Source: Diprion similis
Taxonomy: Eukaryota > Arthropoda > Insecta > Hymenoptera > Diprionidae
Direction of reading: 5' to 3'
Assembly (NCBI RefSeq): GCF_021155765.1
Contig: NC_060117.1
Location: 461,001-525,000 of the forward strand
DNA: 64,000 bases
The position numbers and the translations under genes are program-made. The notes below the pieces were generated by a model, which worked only from the letters and a program-made list of their open reading frames with translations, searched no databases and was not told where the DNA came from. Shown piece by piece: positions 1 to 12,516 of the stretch; the stretch's first letter is position 1; every line of letters begins with the position of its first letter.

Positions 1-245
1 AGATCAAGAGAAGCGATCTTTCGTTTGAAATCCTTCGTATACCTACCAGGCACGTCGGGGAATGGTCAGCCTCGTACGTGATCAGCCGAACACTTCTGGA
101 AGCGTAAGTGAGGCAATGACCAATCGTGGTTCAGCTAGCGCGGGGTTACTCTCCGAGTTCGCGTAAAGCCAACCCAGCTCTAACCTCAATCTCCCGCTTA
201 TGGTATTCTCGTTCGTTGAAGGGCGCCGTATTTTTCGCCGCTTCT

Positions 246-1263
246 ATGAACATGGACGACGACGAATATCTACAACCAGTTATCACCTCGCAGGAGGACG
301 ACAACTTTCACAAATTGGACACGATCCCGTACACGTTCGTCGCCCTCCTATTTGGCGTGAGTAAAATATCATAACCGCGTTCATCTTCTTCTTCTTCTTC
401 TTCTTCTTCTTCTTCTTCTTCTTCTTCTTCTTCTTCTCTAATTCCTAAAACCTAACGGAAGTTCGAAAGTAGAGGAATTTCCGACCTATACGCATTACAT
501 ATGAACTTGACTATTCTTAGGTTGCCTTGGAAATAACTGGCATAGCCTTTGTTTCGTTGTGGCCTGAGGAAGAAAACAAATGCGACACATATTTCGTACT
601 GTTGTATCTCCATTGCGCCTACTGGCTCCTGGTAATGCTACTCGATCATATTCTCAAATTGAAACATCATCATTTGAGGATAAGCGGCTACTTGGACTTC
701 TATCAGTCGACCTACCAGCACATAAGGGCTCCGTTCTTCGTCGCCTCACTTTGGAACGCCGCTTACCTTTTGCTCGCAACAATCTTACATCACACGCACA
801 AGATGGACTATGAGAAATACTGCAGAGCTTCGGAGTGGCTTACGCCGATGAACTACATATTGCTTCTCACCACCTTGGAACTTTCGATAATCGTCCCTGT
901 CTATGTCAATTATATCAGTAAGCCCGGCGGATTGTTAGTTAGTTTGCTGATCAAAGCTAAGACTGGAAAAGTAATATGAAATTGATATAACTAACGGAGG
1001 ACTGCATTCACATTCTAGGACGAGTTAGACGCTTTAATCGATTGAGACCACCTCCGGACGTTACCCGCGAGGAATGGCTGTCGTCGTTCACTCAAGACTC
1101 GTACGCCGGTGGCGGGGAGGTCGGCTATCAGCAGAAGGGATCGAACTTGGCTGAATTACTCGAGAAACAAGCAGATCTGATTAGGTACTTGCGCGATCAT
1201 AATGTTAAACTGAGTCATAGGATGATGCTGCTCGCGGACCAAAGGAGACCAAGAGAGCCGTAG
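246..1263 (+). CDS. TMEM192: TMEM192-like lysosomal/late-endosomal four-helix membrane protein
   Basis: Coding exons 246-356, 521-917 and 1019-1263 join in frame across GT/AG borders to give 250 residues, close to the roughly 270 of vertebrate TMEM192. Seen: a short acidic N-terminus (MNMDDDEY), four hydrophobic segments (starting near FVALLFGVALEITG, YFVLLYLHCAYWLLV, APFFVASLWNAAYLLL and MNYILLLTTLELSIIV), then a basic, charged cytosolic tail with a predicted helix around ELLEKQADLIRYLRDHNVKL. This order and the tail match the TMEM192 family, whose members sit in lysosomal and late-endosomal membranes and dimerise. The exact biochemical role is not established. The start at 246 was chosen because it begins the acidic N-terminus; the frame is open upstream to 126, which is probably 5' leader. 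A poly(A) signal AATAAA lies at 1989-1994. Family call is by recognition, not by search. Confidence 0.85.
384..437. repeat. (CTT)n microsatellite in TMEM192 intron 1
   Basis: About 18 uninterrupted CTT/TTC units lie inside the first intron (357-520) of the TMEM192 gene, upstream of its 3' splice site. This is a simple triplet repeat, and length polymorphism is likely. Confidence 0.95.
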
Positions 1264-2991
1264 TTGGCAATTTGTTTCTTCCTCGAGACGCGGTCGTATG
1301 ATATGATATTTGACGAGATCATATAACTTCGTTGCTTGTATACCGATAACGAAACATTGTTTTTCAACAAAAATCTCCACCTCTTCTGTAGCACTGAGCG
1401 TTCGCCGCCGACAAACGGATTGTCGGCAGCAGGTGCACGTTGTTACCGACTGTTGGGTAAATGAACTTACTCAGCTTTGTCGCAAATTTGCTGAATAATT
1501 TTTTAGCGATGGCGGTAAATTTCCATCGGAGTGTTCCAATATCTTCTTCGATATATCGTTGGTTCTAAGAAGATCGCATCAATATCGATCCCCTACTTCT
1601 TTCCCCCAAGTTATTGTTGCCGCTCGTGTGAGAACTGTAAGTGTCAAACGTTCTGCGGCTACTTTGTCCTGACAATTTATCGTCACTGTAAAGATCTCCT
1701 GATATTTAATTGTTACTAATTAACCGGATTGATTGATTATAGTAACTTTTTCTTCCTGCTTTGCTTTGAGTTTCATAGGTCTTCTGCATAGTTCTTCGAG
1801 TGGGAAATTCGTGACAACGATTAGTCAACAATTTTTTATGTGTGATCAGATAATAATAATAATGTTATTCAAAATCGATGTGGTTTTTTGTTTCGAGGGC
1901 GCTATAATGGTCATAACGCCCAAGAATATAAAATACTAAGAATAAGAGATTACTGTGATATCACCGTAAATGTAAATTTTACCAGTTTAATAAACTACCT
2001 ATCTATATTTTGAATCAATCAAACCAGTTTCATTTAAAAACACACGATCGCTATGGTTGTCTCTTCATGTTCCTTGATATTGGCGCATCTCTGCCAAGCA
2101 ATATAGCGAAGTCGCTGACATAAGATGCCATAGGATTAATTTATGCACATTTATTTCTAAAATCAATTCCTTGTATTACTTCAATTATACTATTTTATAC
2201 ATACTTTTGAATTAATGCTATCTTTTTTTTTTATTACTTCCTTTTCCACAAAAATTTCATTACAAAATTAATAAGGTGTATATTGCTAAAAATTATCACT
2301 AGTTTACAATAATTGGAACAATCATCATTACCATTATTATTGTTGTTGTTACTATTATTATTATTCTTTTGTTACCTTGCATTGCAGTCTTTCTGAAATT
2401 CTTTGAAAAAGTTATTGCCAAAAGTACGTTATTCTCATCTCCTTTTCTCCGCTTCTTTTTACCCGAAGTCTGCTATTTTTCTTTCCAAACTACGTAAAAT
2501 TATACATGGATACGCAGTGTATCCTTCACGGTTGTGTATATAATATACGTATACGGTTTTTGCAGTTTCAATGTTTAAAGCCTCACGGAGTTTCCCTATA
2601 CACATAATTACTATAAATGTTTTTATTCTCATCATGATCGAAATATCTATACCACTATAGTAAACGTTATAAATTTTTTTTCTCTCTTTTCTTTTCTCCC
2701 TTCCAATCTCCTCGTTTAATATACTACGAATATTACAGTGACACATTTTGCCAACGTATGCATCAGTGTGCGAGTACATGACGCACTCGTTACTACCTTC
2801 TTCGTACTCGGGTACCTGTCCTACCTTCTTGTTCCTATATCGCACACATGCTACATAACTTATGTGGCTTGTCAACTAAGCGTCCTGACGTAAAATCAAT
2901 GCTTTATACAAGTCAATATTTCGGGATGCGTCTCCGCTTCGCTGTCTGTCGGCTTTCGCCATTCTCGACTACATACATTATTCTTTGTACC

Positions 2992-3017
2992 TATATATAT
3001 ATATATATATATATATG
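2992..3017. repeat. (TA)n microsatellite
   Basis: Uninterrupted TA dinucleotide run of about 26 bases in the intergenic space between two convergent genes. Confidence 0.95.
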
Positions 3018-3327
3018 TATACCATGTCGCGACATAAGGGAGTAGAAAAGGAATCTAGAAATATTAGTTCTGCAAGAAATTTCAAAGAAATTGTGAAAAA
3101 AGTAAAGAAGTAAAGAAAACTACCCCGACATCTCTACGTTATTAACGAAACCGGGAACGCCGATCGAGCTCTAAATTCTGCATATTTTTCAGTGGGGTAT
3201 ACATCCATTAATCATTATAGGTATATACATATAGTAACAGGTATTATAGGTTTGCTTCGAGTGCACACGGGGATGGGTATTTGCATTCGAATCAAGCAGC
3301 ACTACGGCACACAAAGTGGGTGTGTGT

Positions 3328-3380
3328 ACATACATACATACATACATACATACATACATACATACATACATGCATACATA
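3328..3380. repeat. (CATA)n tetranucleotide microsatellite
   Basis: About 13 tandem CATA/TACA units with one interruption (tgcatacata) near the right end. It lies about 70 bases beyond the stop codon of the minus-strand coiled-coil gene, so it may fall in that gene's 3' UTR. Confidence 0.95.
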
Positions 3381-3448
3381 TCTCGGTGGGTATAATCGCG
3401 TAAGACTTTTTTTTTTCCATACAATCGACACACGATGATCCTCGTCGA

Positions 3449-6400
3449 TCACGCCTGCGTCGCCGCACCGAGGACGTTGCCGCTTGAGGACGAGCCGCTC
3501 AGCTGTTCCTCGGCCTCCATCATCTTGAGCTTCCTGACAACCTGGGCGTGCTCCTCGAGGAGCCTCGCGAATTCACCCCGCCGCGTCTCGGCCTCCACCT
3601 GGATCTGCTTTATTCTCTCTCGCGGTCCACCCGGGCTGTCCAACGGGGTGTGCGACGACGAGGATTGCGACGAGCTGCTTCCCGTTGACGAGCCGTCCAC
3701 CTCCGGGCCTTCGCCGACGATCGAGTTACACCGAAGGGAATCCGTCGAGTCGACGTCGTCCACAATCAAACTGCCGTTGGGAAAACAAATCGGAGCTTTA
3801 GGCTTCGGGCAGATTTTTATTGCATGAATTCGTTAACCAGCCTCTCATCGCCTTGTCGTAGGTCAAATATCGTGGGTAGACCTTCTCTCGGCTGTCGTTC
3901 GTGATAAGGGTACATAGGATGTATGCACGATGTACGTACATACAAACCCAACGGGCATAATCGCGCTAATTGCTGCGGAACCGTGGAAAGTATCGAATCT
4001 CATTCGCGATACTCGATAAGTATGTTCAAGGTATTATATCCGTGGACCGCTAAACGCTCGTCGAGCCTCGAGTCCCTTTCAGAGCTCTGCTGCAGCTACT
4101 CACATAGTCAAACTGAACGTAATTTCGCGCTATTGTTATATCGCTCCTGTATAACGACGCTCGAGAGTCTCTGTAATAAACGCCTAGCGTACGCGGTTAT
4201 TCTCAAAACTCTCCAAGCTCAACTCTCCCGGAGATACTAACGACAAGGTGCAACGCCGACTCATTAATAATAACCGATAATTAATTATTCGACCAAGTCG
4301 ACTTATAACTGCGTGGGTGGTCACCTAATCGTGAATATCAGCAGATTCTCTTCTATCGTATTTACCTTTGTATATATAGTAAGTATATAGTAACGAATAA
4401 TAGCTGATTATCGTAAGGAGAAGGGCGGTGAAGATCTACCTAGGTGTAGGTACGTTAACTACACCTCAATGCGCACGTGGGTGTAGAAATACGTCGATAC
4501 CCCCCTGAATCTTTTCCAACTGAAATATTCACGGTCGAAAATAGAACGCGAAGCTTTATGACTTGGAATCGTGCAGTTGTTAAACTTCCGCCGCTTATTC
4601 GAAATATTCGCTTCCGGGCGTTGCGTTGTGCCGTTCATTGTGAAAGGTGCATCCCTTGTGCTACATACGGATTTCTTTCAATTAAACCGATCGCGCGAAC
4701 CAACTATTTCCTCTTGATTTCGGTACATATAAGTTATGCAGAATTATTGTCCGCGTGGCTGTCGCGACACGGCTGCACAATATGATGGAAGTCACGGAAG
4801 TTTCCTCAATTTAAACTGTCGAATCGTCTATCCGCCTCTGTGCGCTATCCGCACTGCTTGGCGGACAGCCGGAGGAGCAGACCTCTCGCGGCGTTTTAAT
4901 AGTCGACAATTGTTGCCTACGTCAATGTGACGTCATTCCTGCCAATTCGCGAACTCTACTGGACCCACACGAGCCCACCGGGCGACCATATCTCTACAAT
5001 AATATCATATAGGTATATACTAATATACAGTTGTACACCTTCGACCCGTCGATACGGACACATGCATGCGACTGATTGCGAGGAAAACCTCTAACAATAA
5101 GTATACTCGTTACTTTGTCAAGATACGAGAGCTGGACAACCAGCGCCGGAGGAAAGGATTCTTCGCGGCCGGATTGCAGAGAGGCGAAAAATCGAAAATT
5201 GCAGAACCAACACTTAATTGGACATCGCGTATTCTGATTCATCGATCGATGACAATTACCGCGCCGCGCCGCGACGCGTCAATGGATTATTCGTGTCGTA
5301 TGAGCTGCCGGCTGATTCTATTAGTCTATTACCAGGAGCTGGAGCTGGGCATTAATGAAATCGCAATTTAATAATTTCAGCATGGAGGTATTAATTGCGA
5401 TTATCGTGCAGTGTAGCGGGTTCGTACCTGAAGGCCCCGTGGATCTCTCGGCCTGAAACCATGGTTACGGCGATGTCTGGTAGCGATCCTATAAAATAAA
5501 GAAAACAAGTCTGTCACCAAGTGTTAAAAATTTTACTGCGCGTAGCGCAAATATACCCTATTATTATACCTACGAATACATATTACGATTATCGGTAGGA
5601 ATACCTGATTGCGGGTAATTGGCAGTTTATACCTATATTTTATACGTTCTATTCAGTCGACGCTTATTCGTATTTAACTAATAGTAACTGACTTACAACA
5701 ATTTCCTTTATTTTAAAATTGAACTTTATAGCAAACTCCAAAGTATCGTGGCTGTATACATTACATTATACATATATAACTATGTGCGAGCTTTGAATCC
5801 CGTGAAAAGTTACTTTCCCTAAAAGAAATTATTTCGCTTTTCACCACGTCGATACGGCTAATTGACATTGTTTAATTTATTCTTGCAGATTGGTCATTTT
5901 AACCGAGCTGCAGCGCCCGCGTTTCCGCAAAGAGGTGAGTAATAGATTTTTCATCGTAACAAATCCAGTGGCTCTATAATCAGCCGCAAATTCACGCTTG
6001 TTTTTATCACCGTCCTCTCGTGCCGCAAGCACATAGAGTTATGCCACTTCCTCGTGGCCTATAGCGTGAAACTGAATGACAAAGTTTTTCTTACAATTAG
6101 CTCAAACAATCGCATCGTATCTGACACAGGTGCGCGAAATGAGCATAATTTTGTACAAGAAGCGCCTATACATAGGTATACATATAGTATATTAGTGGTA
6201 TTAATTTGAAAGAAATTTTGGTTGTATTGTACCTCGAGCGTTAAGTAGAGACGGCATCGTCTGTGGTTGATTGCTAGTCTGCATCGTCAACTTTAGACAA
6301 AAGGACAAGCGCGGTCTTGCGAGGAATTTATACCGATTCTTTTCGCTTGGTCTATTTTGTTTTGTTTTTGCGAAACGACGAAAAATGAAGTCAACCTGTT

Positions 6401-6846
6401 ACAAAGAACAGAAAAAGAACAAGGAATACTCTTTGAGCGGTACTTACTCGATCTTCTCTTACAATTAAATGCAACCAGCCATTTTTCTTTTTCGGGCTTG
6501 TTTTGCATTTCTTTTAGCAAAATGTCTACATGCATAAACACACGAATGAGATGATAAATTGAATATTAGAACTCGAATAAGTATTCAGACGCTACTGTGC
6601 AAAATTGCATACCAAGCTTCGTGTAAAAAAAAAAAACTATCATACTCGGTACATACGTTGATGCGAAAAATAAGGATCGCGAAAGAATTATCAGCTCTTC
6701 TAATTGTCGCAGGTATGTGGAATAATTTGACCAAGTCGGACCGTAGGTTGAAAACCGATTGTACTCGAATATGCGTAATCAAGGGATCATCCGAAACATC
6801 GAGCGAAACAGGAAAGCACCGAGCATCATCACTCACCTTTGACCAT
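3449..6846 (-). CDS. Small Ser-rich coiled-coil protein, family not recognised
   Basis: Three minus-strand coding exons, 6837-6846, 5428-5488 and 3449-3770, join with matching codon phases (1, then 2) to give 130 residues starting MVKGSLPDIAVTMVSGREIH. The first coding exon carries only ATGGTCAAAG before a strong GTGAGT donor. The last exon encodes an acidic, serine-rich linker (around residues 40-75) followed by a charged helix, roughly residues 75-115, with heptad-like spacing (RERIKQIQVEAETRRGEFAR), then a Ser/Gly/Ala tail ending NVLGAATQA. No enzyme motif, signal peptide or membrane segment is visible. I do not recognise the family. It could equally be a short, alternatively promoted isoform of a longer gene, because a CAG directly precedes the ATG and might be a splice acceptor. 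The splice phases are the main support. Confidence 0.55.
4928..4935. promoter_or_regulatory. Perfect CRE palindrome TGACGTCA
   Basis: An exact 8-bp cAMP-response element consensus (CREB/ATF class) inside the large second intron (3771-5427) of the minus-strand coiled-coil gene. A single 8-mer is weak evidence alone; see the related cluster at 11.2-12.2 kb. Confidence 0.35.
5889..5934 (+). other. Possible plus-strand exon of an unknown or noncoding transcript
   Basis: A 46-base segment is framed on the plus strand by a pyrimidine-led acceptor ending TTCTTGCAG and a consensus donor GTGAGT. It lies inside an intron of the minus-strand gene 3449-6846, so a transcript using it would be antisense to that gene. 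One frame is open (reading IGHFNRAAAPAFPQR), but no partner exon was identified. It may be an antisense lncRNA exon or a chance pairing of splice signals. Confidence 0.25.
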
Positions 6847-9500
6847 CTGTGGACGAGAGAAACGCGCGTCTTAGATGTTTAAGAAAATTATCTTGAAGGA
6901 GGTGACAGCGTGGCGCGATAATTTTGAAAGTACAGAAATCTGTCTTACAATTAGACGCGTACCGAACTCTGCGAGTAAAGTTGTGCGTTAGAGTGAAAAA
7001 AAAAAAAAATTGGACACAACGTGTGCCGAGAAACTGTCACTAGAGTTGGCGTAGGTCGTCGACGCGGACGTATAACGTTGGGAGTGAAAATTTATGTCTC
7101 TTTTATGTCGTCGAGCTGAGGACGAAGAAGGGGCTGGAGGGAGGAGGGGGGCGAGATATCGGGAATACCGGGCGATTTCGGATCGCCGACCGAGAGCACG
7201 ACAGACTCCGACTTTGAACCCTGCAGCGTAGTTATCGTTGGGAATAACTCGGAGGAATCGACACTCGGGTGAAGAAAGTCGTCGCGGGTACCGGCCCGGC
7301 AGCTAACAATTCTACTCTGTGCCAGACACTTGGCTCTCCTCTGCAATGATGCACAACGGACGGCGTCTCCCACGTACTGACTTCGACCAGCGAGGCGAGC
7401 CGACGCCACCTCGGCATTCCGGAGCGCCGAGAGCGCCGCGACGCCCTGACCATCCTTGCCTACGAGCCGTCGCGTCGCCTCGTCGCCGGCGTCTCGCGGC
7501 GTCTCGCGGCGTCTCTCTACGTCCGTCCTGCACCACGCGTGTCGCCATTGATCGATCAGCCGTGTCCTTTGATCCGCCGATCGCTAAATTCCATGCAGGG
7601 GATTTCCCTCCTCTTTGGAGGGCAATTTGCCGTAGGTTATACCTGCGAAATTTGGTACGGTGAACGATTCGCGTAAGATTTGACGATTTAACGATTTCCT
7701 CCGCGTCTTTCGGAAGAGCTGATTGTTTGCCAAAGAACGGGAAAATTGTACGCTATACTCATTCGCTATAGCAATATATCACACGGATAATTACGAATGC
7801 TCCTTATCGCTTGAAATATTATAGGTATAATGTGTATATATAGTTATTTACGTTGAGTATAGAGATTGAGAGTGGCGTTCGCGGTACCGACGCAGCCGCC
7901 CGATGAAGGACGGTTATCGAGATACTATAAATTATCGTATCTCTCTCGCCACGCCGGGCTAAATATTTCTCTTGAAAATTCGCAAACTTGATAATATACC
8001 GCGGCTTGTGCAGAATATTCGTAAGCACGATGTTTTCACCTAGTGCCTTTCAATCGAGCCGACCTTGTTTATGTGTACCAATTCCTCTACCGAACATCCT
8101 CCTTTCGAGAGAACGTTCAGCCGCAAATACCTACTTCGTTCTTTTTACGCGGTGCCTATTAAATTTCTTCCCCGTTCCAACTTTTCAACTCTGCGGCTCG
8201 TGTTTCGTCCAAGCTTCCGGGTAGGTACCTGTAAGTGCGCTTTAAGTGGATGTCTCTCGACCTTCCTTTTAGAGTCGTCGACGAGAGGCAGAAACAATTG
8301 TTTATCGACAATTCAACCACCAAGAACGCTCTCCGAGTGCGGATCGAGAGAAATCAAGGTACGTCGAGTAAGTTTTCAGGGGCTTTATAAATATATTTTG
8401 ACCACGCCGCGGACTCTTCTGTACCTAAATCTTCCCCAAATAGTTATACATTCTTCGATAAATATACTGCAAAGAAGAAATTCGCTGTGAAATTCTGCAT
8501 TCGTAGTTCCAGCGTCTTTTAGGTACAGTTTTTCACCACAGTCGTAATATTACGCCAAATGATATAACGTCAGGGTGAAAAATTACCAGGGATTATTTTC
8601 GCGACATCTATTGCCCAGGGATTAAGAAATGAATTAACATTCCAGCTTTATAGTATTTCGCGCAAAATAACGCTGGAACTATAAATAACTATGCAATGCA
8701 CGTTGGAACAATTAATCATCCGGCTTTAAAACTAGCACACAGTTATCACTTCATTCTGATGTAGTTATGTATGTATATTATACATGTATACATATATTAT
8801 GCTACAATATACACGTTTCATGTTTGAACGCGCCGGAGAGTAGGTGTGCAGATGTCGTGGAGAATACGCCGAAGATTTACCATTTACGCAAAAGATTGAG
8901 CTCTTCGTGCGTCAATGCTGATATCATATCTTTCCCGATCTGTCATCCGACAATGCTCAAGATTTTAATCACTCGCGCCGTATGTACTTGCGTACGGCCT
9001 TATTGCTGTAGGTACACGTGTGCAGTCGGGGACAGCAGCGTGTATTTGCAGCAGAATCTTTTCTCCGATTTTTTCGCTCCTCTCTCCCTCTACCTCTCCC
9101 TCTCCCTCTCTCTGTCTCTTTCTTTTTCTCCTCCTCCCCGGTTGACCTTCGCCTTCAAATCCCGAGATTACACTCCCTATATACTCTACAGACTTCCTTT
9201 GCGTCTCTCGACACTCGTCGTTGACCAGAATAAATTTCTTTTGCAATTTAACAGGATCGATTACCGCTCGTGGCTGCGTTGCGAATATAATCATCGTCCG
9301 CATGCTTCTTACACGTGTCCCCGAAACTTGCAGAAAAAGGAAAAGAAAAACAAAACGAAACAGCAGTAATATGATTATCGCAAATATTTTATGGAACTGT
9401 TGAAGGGATAACTCGGCTACGGACATTATCACAGCCAACCGGGTAATATTGAAGGGAGAGAAAAACATCCCCTCGTACAACAGCGTTGCGTTATATGGGA

Positions 9501-9517
9501 GGGGGGGGGGGGGGGGG
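9501..9517 (+). repeat. G17 homopolymer
   Basis: Seventeen consecutive G bases, preceded by GGGA, in the gene-poor region. A run like this can form a G-quadruplex and is also prone to sequencing or assembly length error. Confidence 0.9.
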
Positions 9518-11236
9518 TAGAGAGGGGATCGAGACTCAGTGTGATTGATTAAATTTGAACATCAATAGGTGTTGCGGAGCGACGAAATTATTCAAACGAT
9601 CAGAAAAGCTTTGCCAACGCGGCTGCTGCTTTTCTATAGTCGCGGATATTGTATAGGTGAGGTGTTCGTTTGTTCCATCGTTCGTTCGTTCGTTGGTATA
9701 TGGTATGGTAAACCTGTCAGCTGTAAGCTATGAACGACCAAAGAGTATTTTCGTCCACGGAGGATATTATCGATTGCCCATACACACGGCCTGCATAACT
9801 ATCCGCGTCCATGTGTAGTACCGTCTACGCGGCCATTTGGCTCCACACCGACAAGCCTGCGTCTTCCTTCTCTTTCCTTCCCTCGATCCCCTTCCCTCCT
9901 TTTCATAGCTGGTGCAACACCCTGCGGGCCGGAACATCCGGAGTGCAAAGTTGATGCAACGGACCGGAAAATCCGGGCTGCGGAGTTCTAGAAGCGCGTT
10001 GACATTCCTACAGGCATGCATATGATTGCATAACACTCGAGAGTTGCGAGCGGTCACGAAGACTCTGGAATAAGATCCAGCGCGTCCAGCTGTAATGTGG
10101 GGATAAATGATCCATATCATATCATACCTACTCCTAGAGCGCGTCGTTCCTATTATAAATACGCAGTGCTTAAAGCGTGCGTATTATAGACATAAGGCGC
10201 GCTTGTACGTGTAGCATTTTGTGTGTAACGCCAGGAGGAGAGAATTTTTAGACTTCTCGCTCCAGCAGGAATAGATCCGGGCGCGAGTCACGCTCTTGGA
10301 ACGTGTTCCAGGAGGGGGTTCGCGGGTCGCTTGCGCAGACATCCTGGCCTCCGTAGGCGGCGGGGCAGGGAAATCAATGCCGCCGTGCTTGCACCGTTGG
10401 GGACGTGACGACACGATCAACTTCTGAACGAATTTCGACGTTTAAGCGGCGAGCGTCCGGAGAACGAAACTTCAGAAGACGACCGGCCGGCCTCCAAACT
10501 ACCGACGGCAGAGGCAGGGGGGGGGGGAGGGTGATCCGATTTTCGACGTCTCGCAGGCTCCCTTAGCGATTCGCGATGCTCGCGATCGCACAGATTGACG
10601 CGAAACCTTGTACGCCCATCCATCATCCCGACCGGGTTGATGATGTTGCGCAACCGTTGGTACATATTTTATTTTCATCTCACCTATCGTACGTGTGTGT
10701 GTGCATACGTGCATATTATACGCATGATCACAATTACGAGCGTAGGTTCGAACTATCTCGTCTTTCCCGAGTCATCAAGTAGGTATATTATAACAGACCC
10801 AAGCATCTACGTAGATACATTGACGAGGTATATACGACTTGTTTAGCACCCGGCTGACGTGCGAACAGGTTTTCCCTCTCGTATTATATTCGCATTCCCC
10901 GTCTCTGGGGTCAGAGAAAATTCCTACCCGTCTTAAAGCTACGTGTAAATACACTGACGAGTCTGGGGCGCGATACCAGCAGGAGGCGAGGGGAGTGTTT
11001 TTCTATCTGTTAGAGAAAAAAGAGAACCGTGCGGACGAAAATATCACACCACTCGTTTCTTATCTTTTCCCCATTCCGTTCAGTTTGGCTACTATCGAAG
11101 CGAAAGGAAAAATCTCTATCTCTCATCGGGCAACAGCGTCGTCGCGCGGGCTCGAGGCGGCCGCACGTGTTCGTCCCTCCCCCTCAACCCTCCCATCAAT
11201 TCCCCCTCCACGGTTTTCTCCAAACAACCCCGATAG

Positions 11237-11281
11237 TGACGTCATTCCACAGCGGCGGCGCCAGAAACCCCAGTGACGTCA
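11237..11281. promoter_or_regulatory. Pair of perfect CRE sites in a GC-rich patch
   Basis: TGACGTCA occurs at 11237-11244 and again at 11274-11281, 37 bases apart centre to centre, within a GC-rich patch. Established: TGACGTCA is the CREB/ATF consensus, and paired sites are typical of cAMP-responsive promoters. No transcription unit could be tied to this patch, so which gene it would serve is unknown. Confidence 0.45.
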
Positions 11282-12209
11282 GTGCGGCCGACCACCCTGA
11301 ACGTAATCTATCGTGCTGTATTGTGTGCCGTCCTTCCCTTTCACCCCTTCCACCCTCGCCCCACCAGAGCCGCACGCGATGATTTTCAATCCAATCGGGG
11401 TGCAACGAGCGATGTGCACACAGAAAAGGTATCCGTTGCTGTAGCTTTTTCTTGCAATCCGTCAAAGAAAGCAATAGTCAAAATACTGTCACACCCACCG
11501 TTTCTGAACTTCTCTCCCTCTGCTTCGGCTATGCTCGTACTATTACAATTCAGCTGTATGTCGTTACCGTCACGCATTGAATACCATCCCGTTTAGTCCA
11601 GCGAAACTGCGCTCTCTCAATTACCTACAAGTTTCAGTATAGTGGTGAAAAATTCGCCAATCGTCTTTCATCAGTAGACCGTGGAACAAATTTTCATGAT
11701 CGTCCCTTTTGTATTGGACGTGGTTGAAGGTCATGGTACGTGCTTTATTGTAGGATCATCACGCACTCATCCGTTACAGATAGCTTCACGATAGTGAGTT
11801 TAATTATCTATTGGCCGGGAATGTCGACAGCACCGCGAACATCCTTCTGTGTTTCGGGCCGCGGGAGTGAACCTATAATCCATATCGTAGCTAGCCGGGC
11901 GATAAATCGTTAATGCGGCTACGTACGGTTACCGGTACCATACCTACGCGGTAGTTTCTGTCCGACGCAAGACAGACCCGCAGACGTTTGACCTTGAACG
12001 TTGAAAAACTTTGCCCACCCATGTATATATACTTTACATATCGTGCATGCTGTTGTATACCTTATGCCGACAAGTAACGCTCGTATACACACCCTTTCAA
12101 GTTTGTTGGGTGTATCTGTCAAATAGCGATGATCCCAAGATCCGGACGAACGCAACGAGACGGAGGCGATTAATGTGAGATATTTTATCTAGGTTTGCTC
12201 GTTCCCCTG

Positions 12210-12217
12210 TGACGTCA
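12210..12217. promoter_or_regulatory. Perfect CRE palindrome TGACGTCA
   Basis: A further exact CRE about 0.94 kb from the pair at 11.2 kb and about 270 bases before the E-box triplet at 12.48 kb. Its value lies in this clustering. Confidence 0.35.
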
Positions 12218-12483
12218 ATTCTCGCAACCGGAGAGCGCCTTTCTTTTCAACAATTTCGCGAATATATACCATGGTCCATGACGAGTCGCGCAAGTCCTGC
12301 AGCTTGTCCTAATTCCATTCTACGTTACAGCCCGCTCTTCGTTCTTCTCGCAAGTTGTCTCGTTCTTTGTTGTATCCTTTTTATCTCGCATATTCCGTCT
12401 AACAATAAGTGAAATTGTATAAATTAGAAATGATTTTTAAACGGGTTTTGCACCCGAAACGCGACACAGGGTACACCCGTCCG

Positions 12484-12516
12484 CACGTGACCGTTGTCAC
12501 GTGCCGTCGACACGTG
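12484..12516. promoter_or_regulatory. Triplet of CACGTG E-boxes
   Basis: Three exact CACGTG hexamers at 12484-12489, 12498-12503 and 12511-12516, with starts 14 and 13 bases apart. Flanks are GCACGTGAC, GTCACGTGCC and ACACGTGAC, similar to sites bound by bHLH-ZIP factors (USF, MITF/TFEB, Max) or the CLOCK/CYCLE pair. Spacing just over one helical turn would place the sites on roughly the same face of the DNA. No adjacent promoter was identified. Confidence 0.5.

Larger units (their letters stand above)
1264..3448. other. TMEM192 3' UTR and convergent intergenic space
   Basis: AT-rich sequence between the stop of TMEM192 (plus) and the stop of the minus-strand gene at 3449. The best TMEM192 poly(A) signal is AATAAA at 1989-1994. 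I see only short, non-conserved-looking frames, a TTATTA/TTG-rich stretch near 2325-2370 and two microsatellites listed separately. No gene is supported here. Confidence 0.7.

Noticed and set aside
7092-7663. Several overlapping Arg/Pro/Ser-rich frames on both strands
   Set aside because: They lie in a GC-rich patch just upstream of the minus-strand gene start, and all strands are open by composition. More likely promoter or leader than coding.
8767-9480. 200-codon plus frame and 171-codon minus frame
   Set aside because: Both run through CT-rich low-complexity sequence and have no splice structure or domain.
10184-10665. Minus frames ending GRSPLKRRNSFRS and similar
   Set aside because: GC-rich composition explains the open frames. 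No ATG with context, acceptor or donor could be paired, and no family is recognised.
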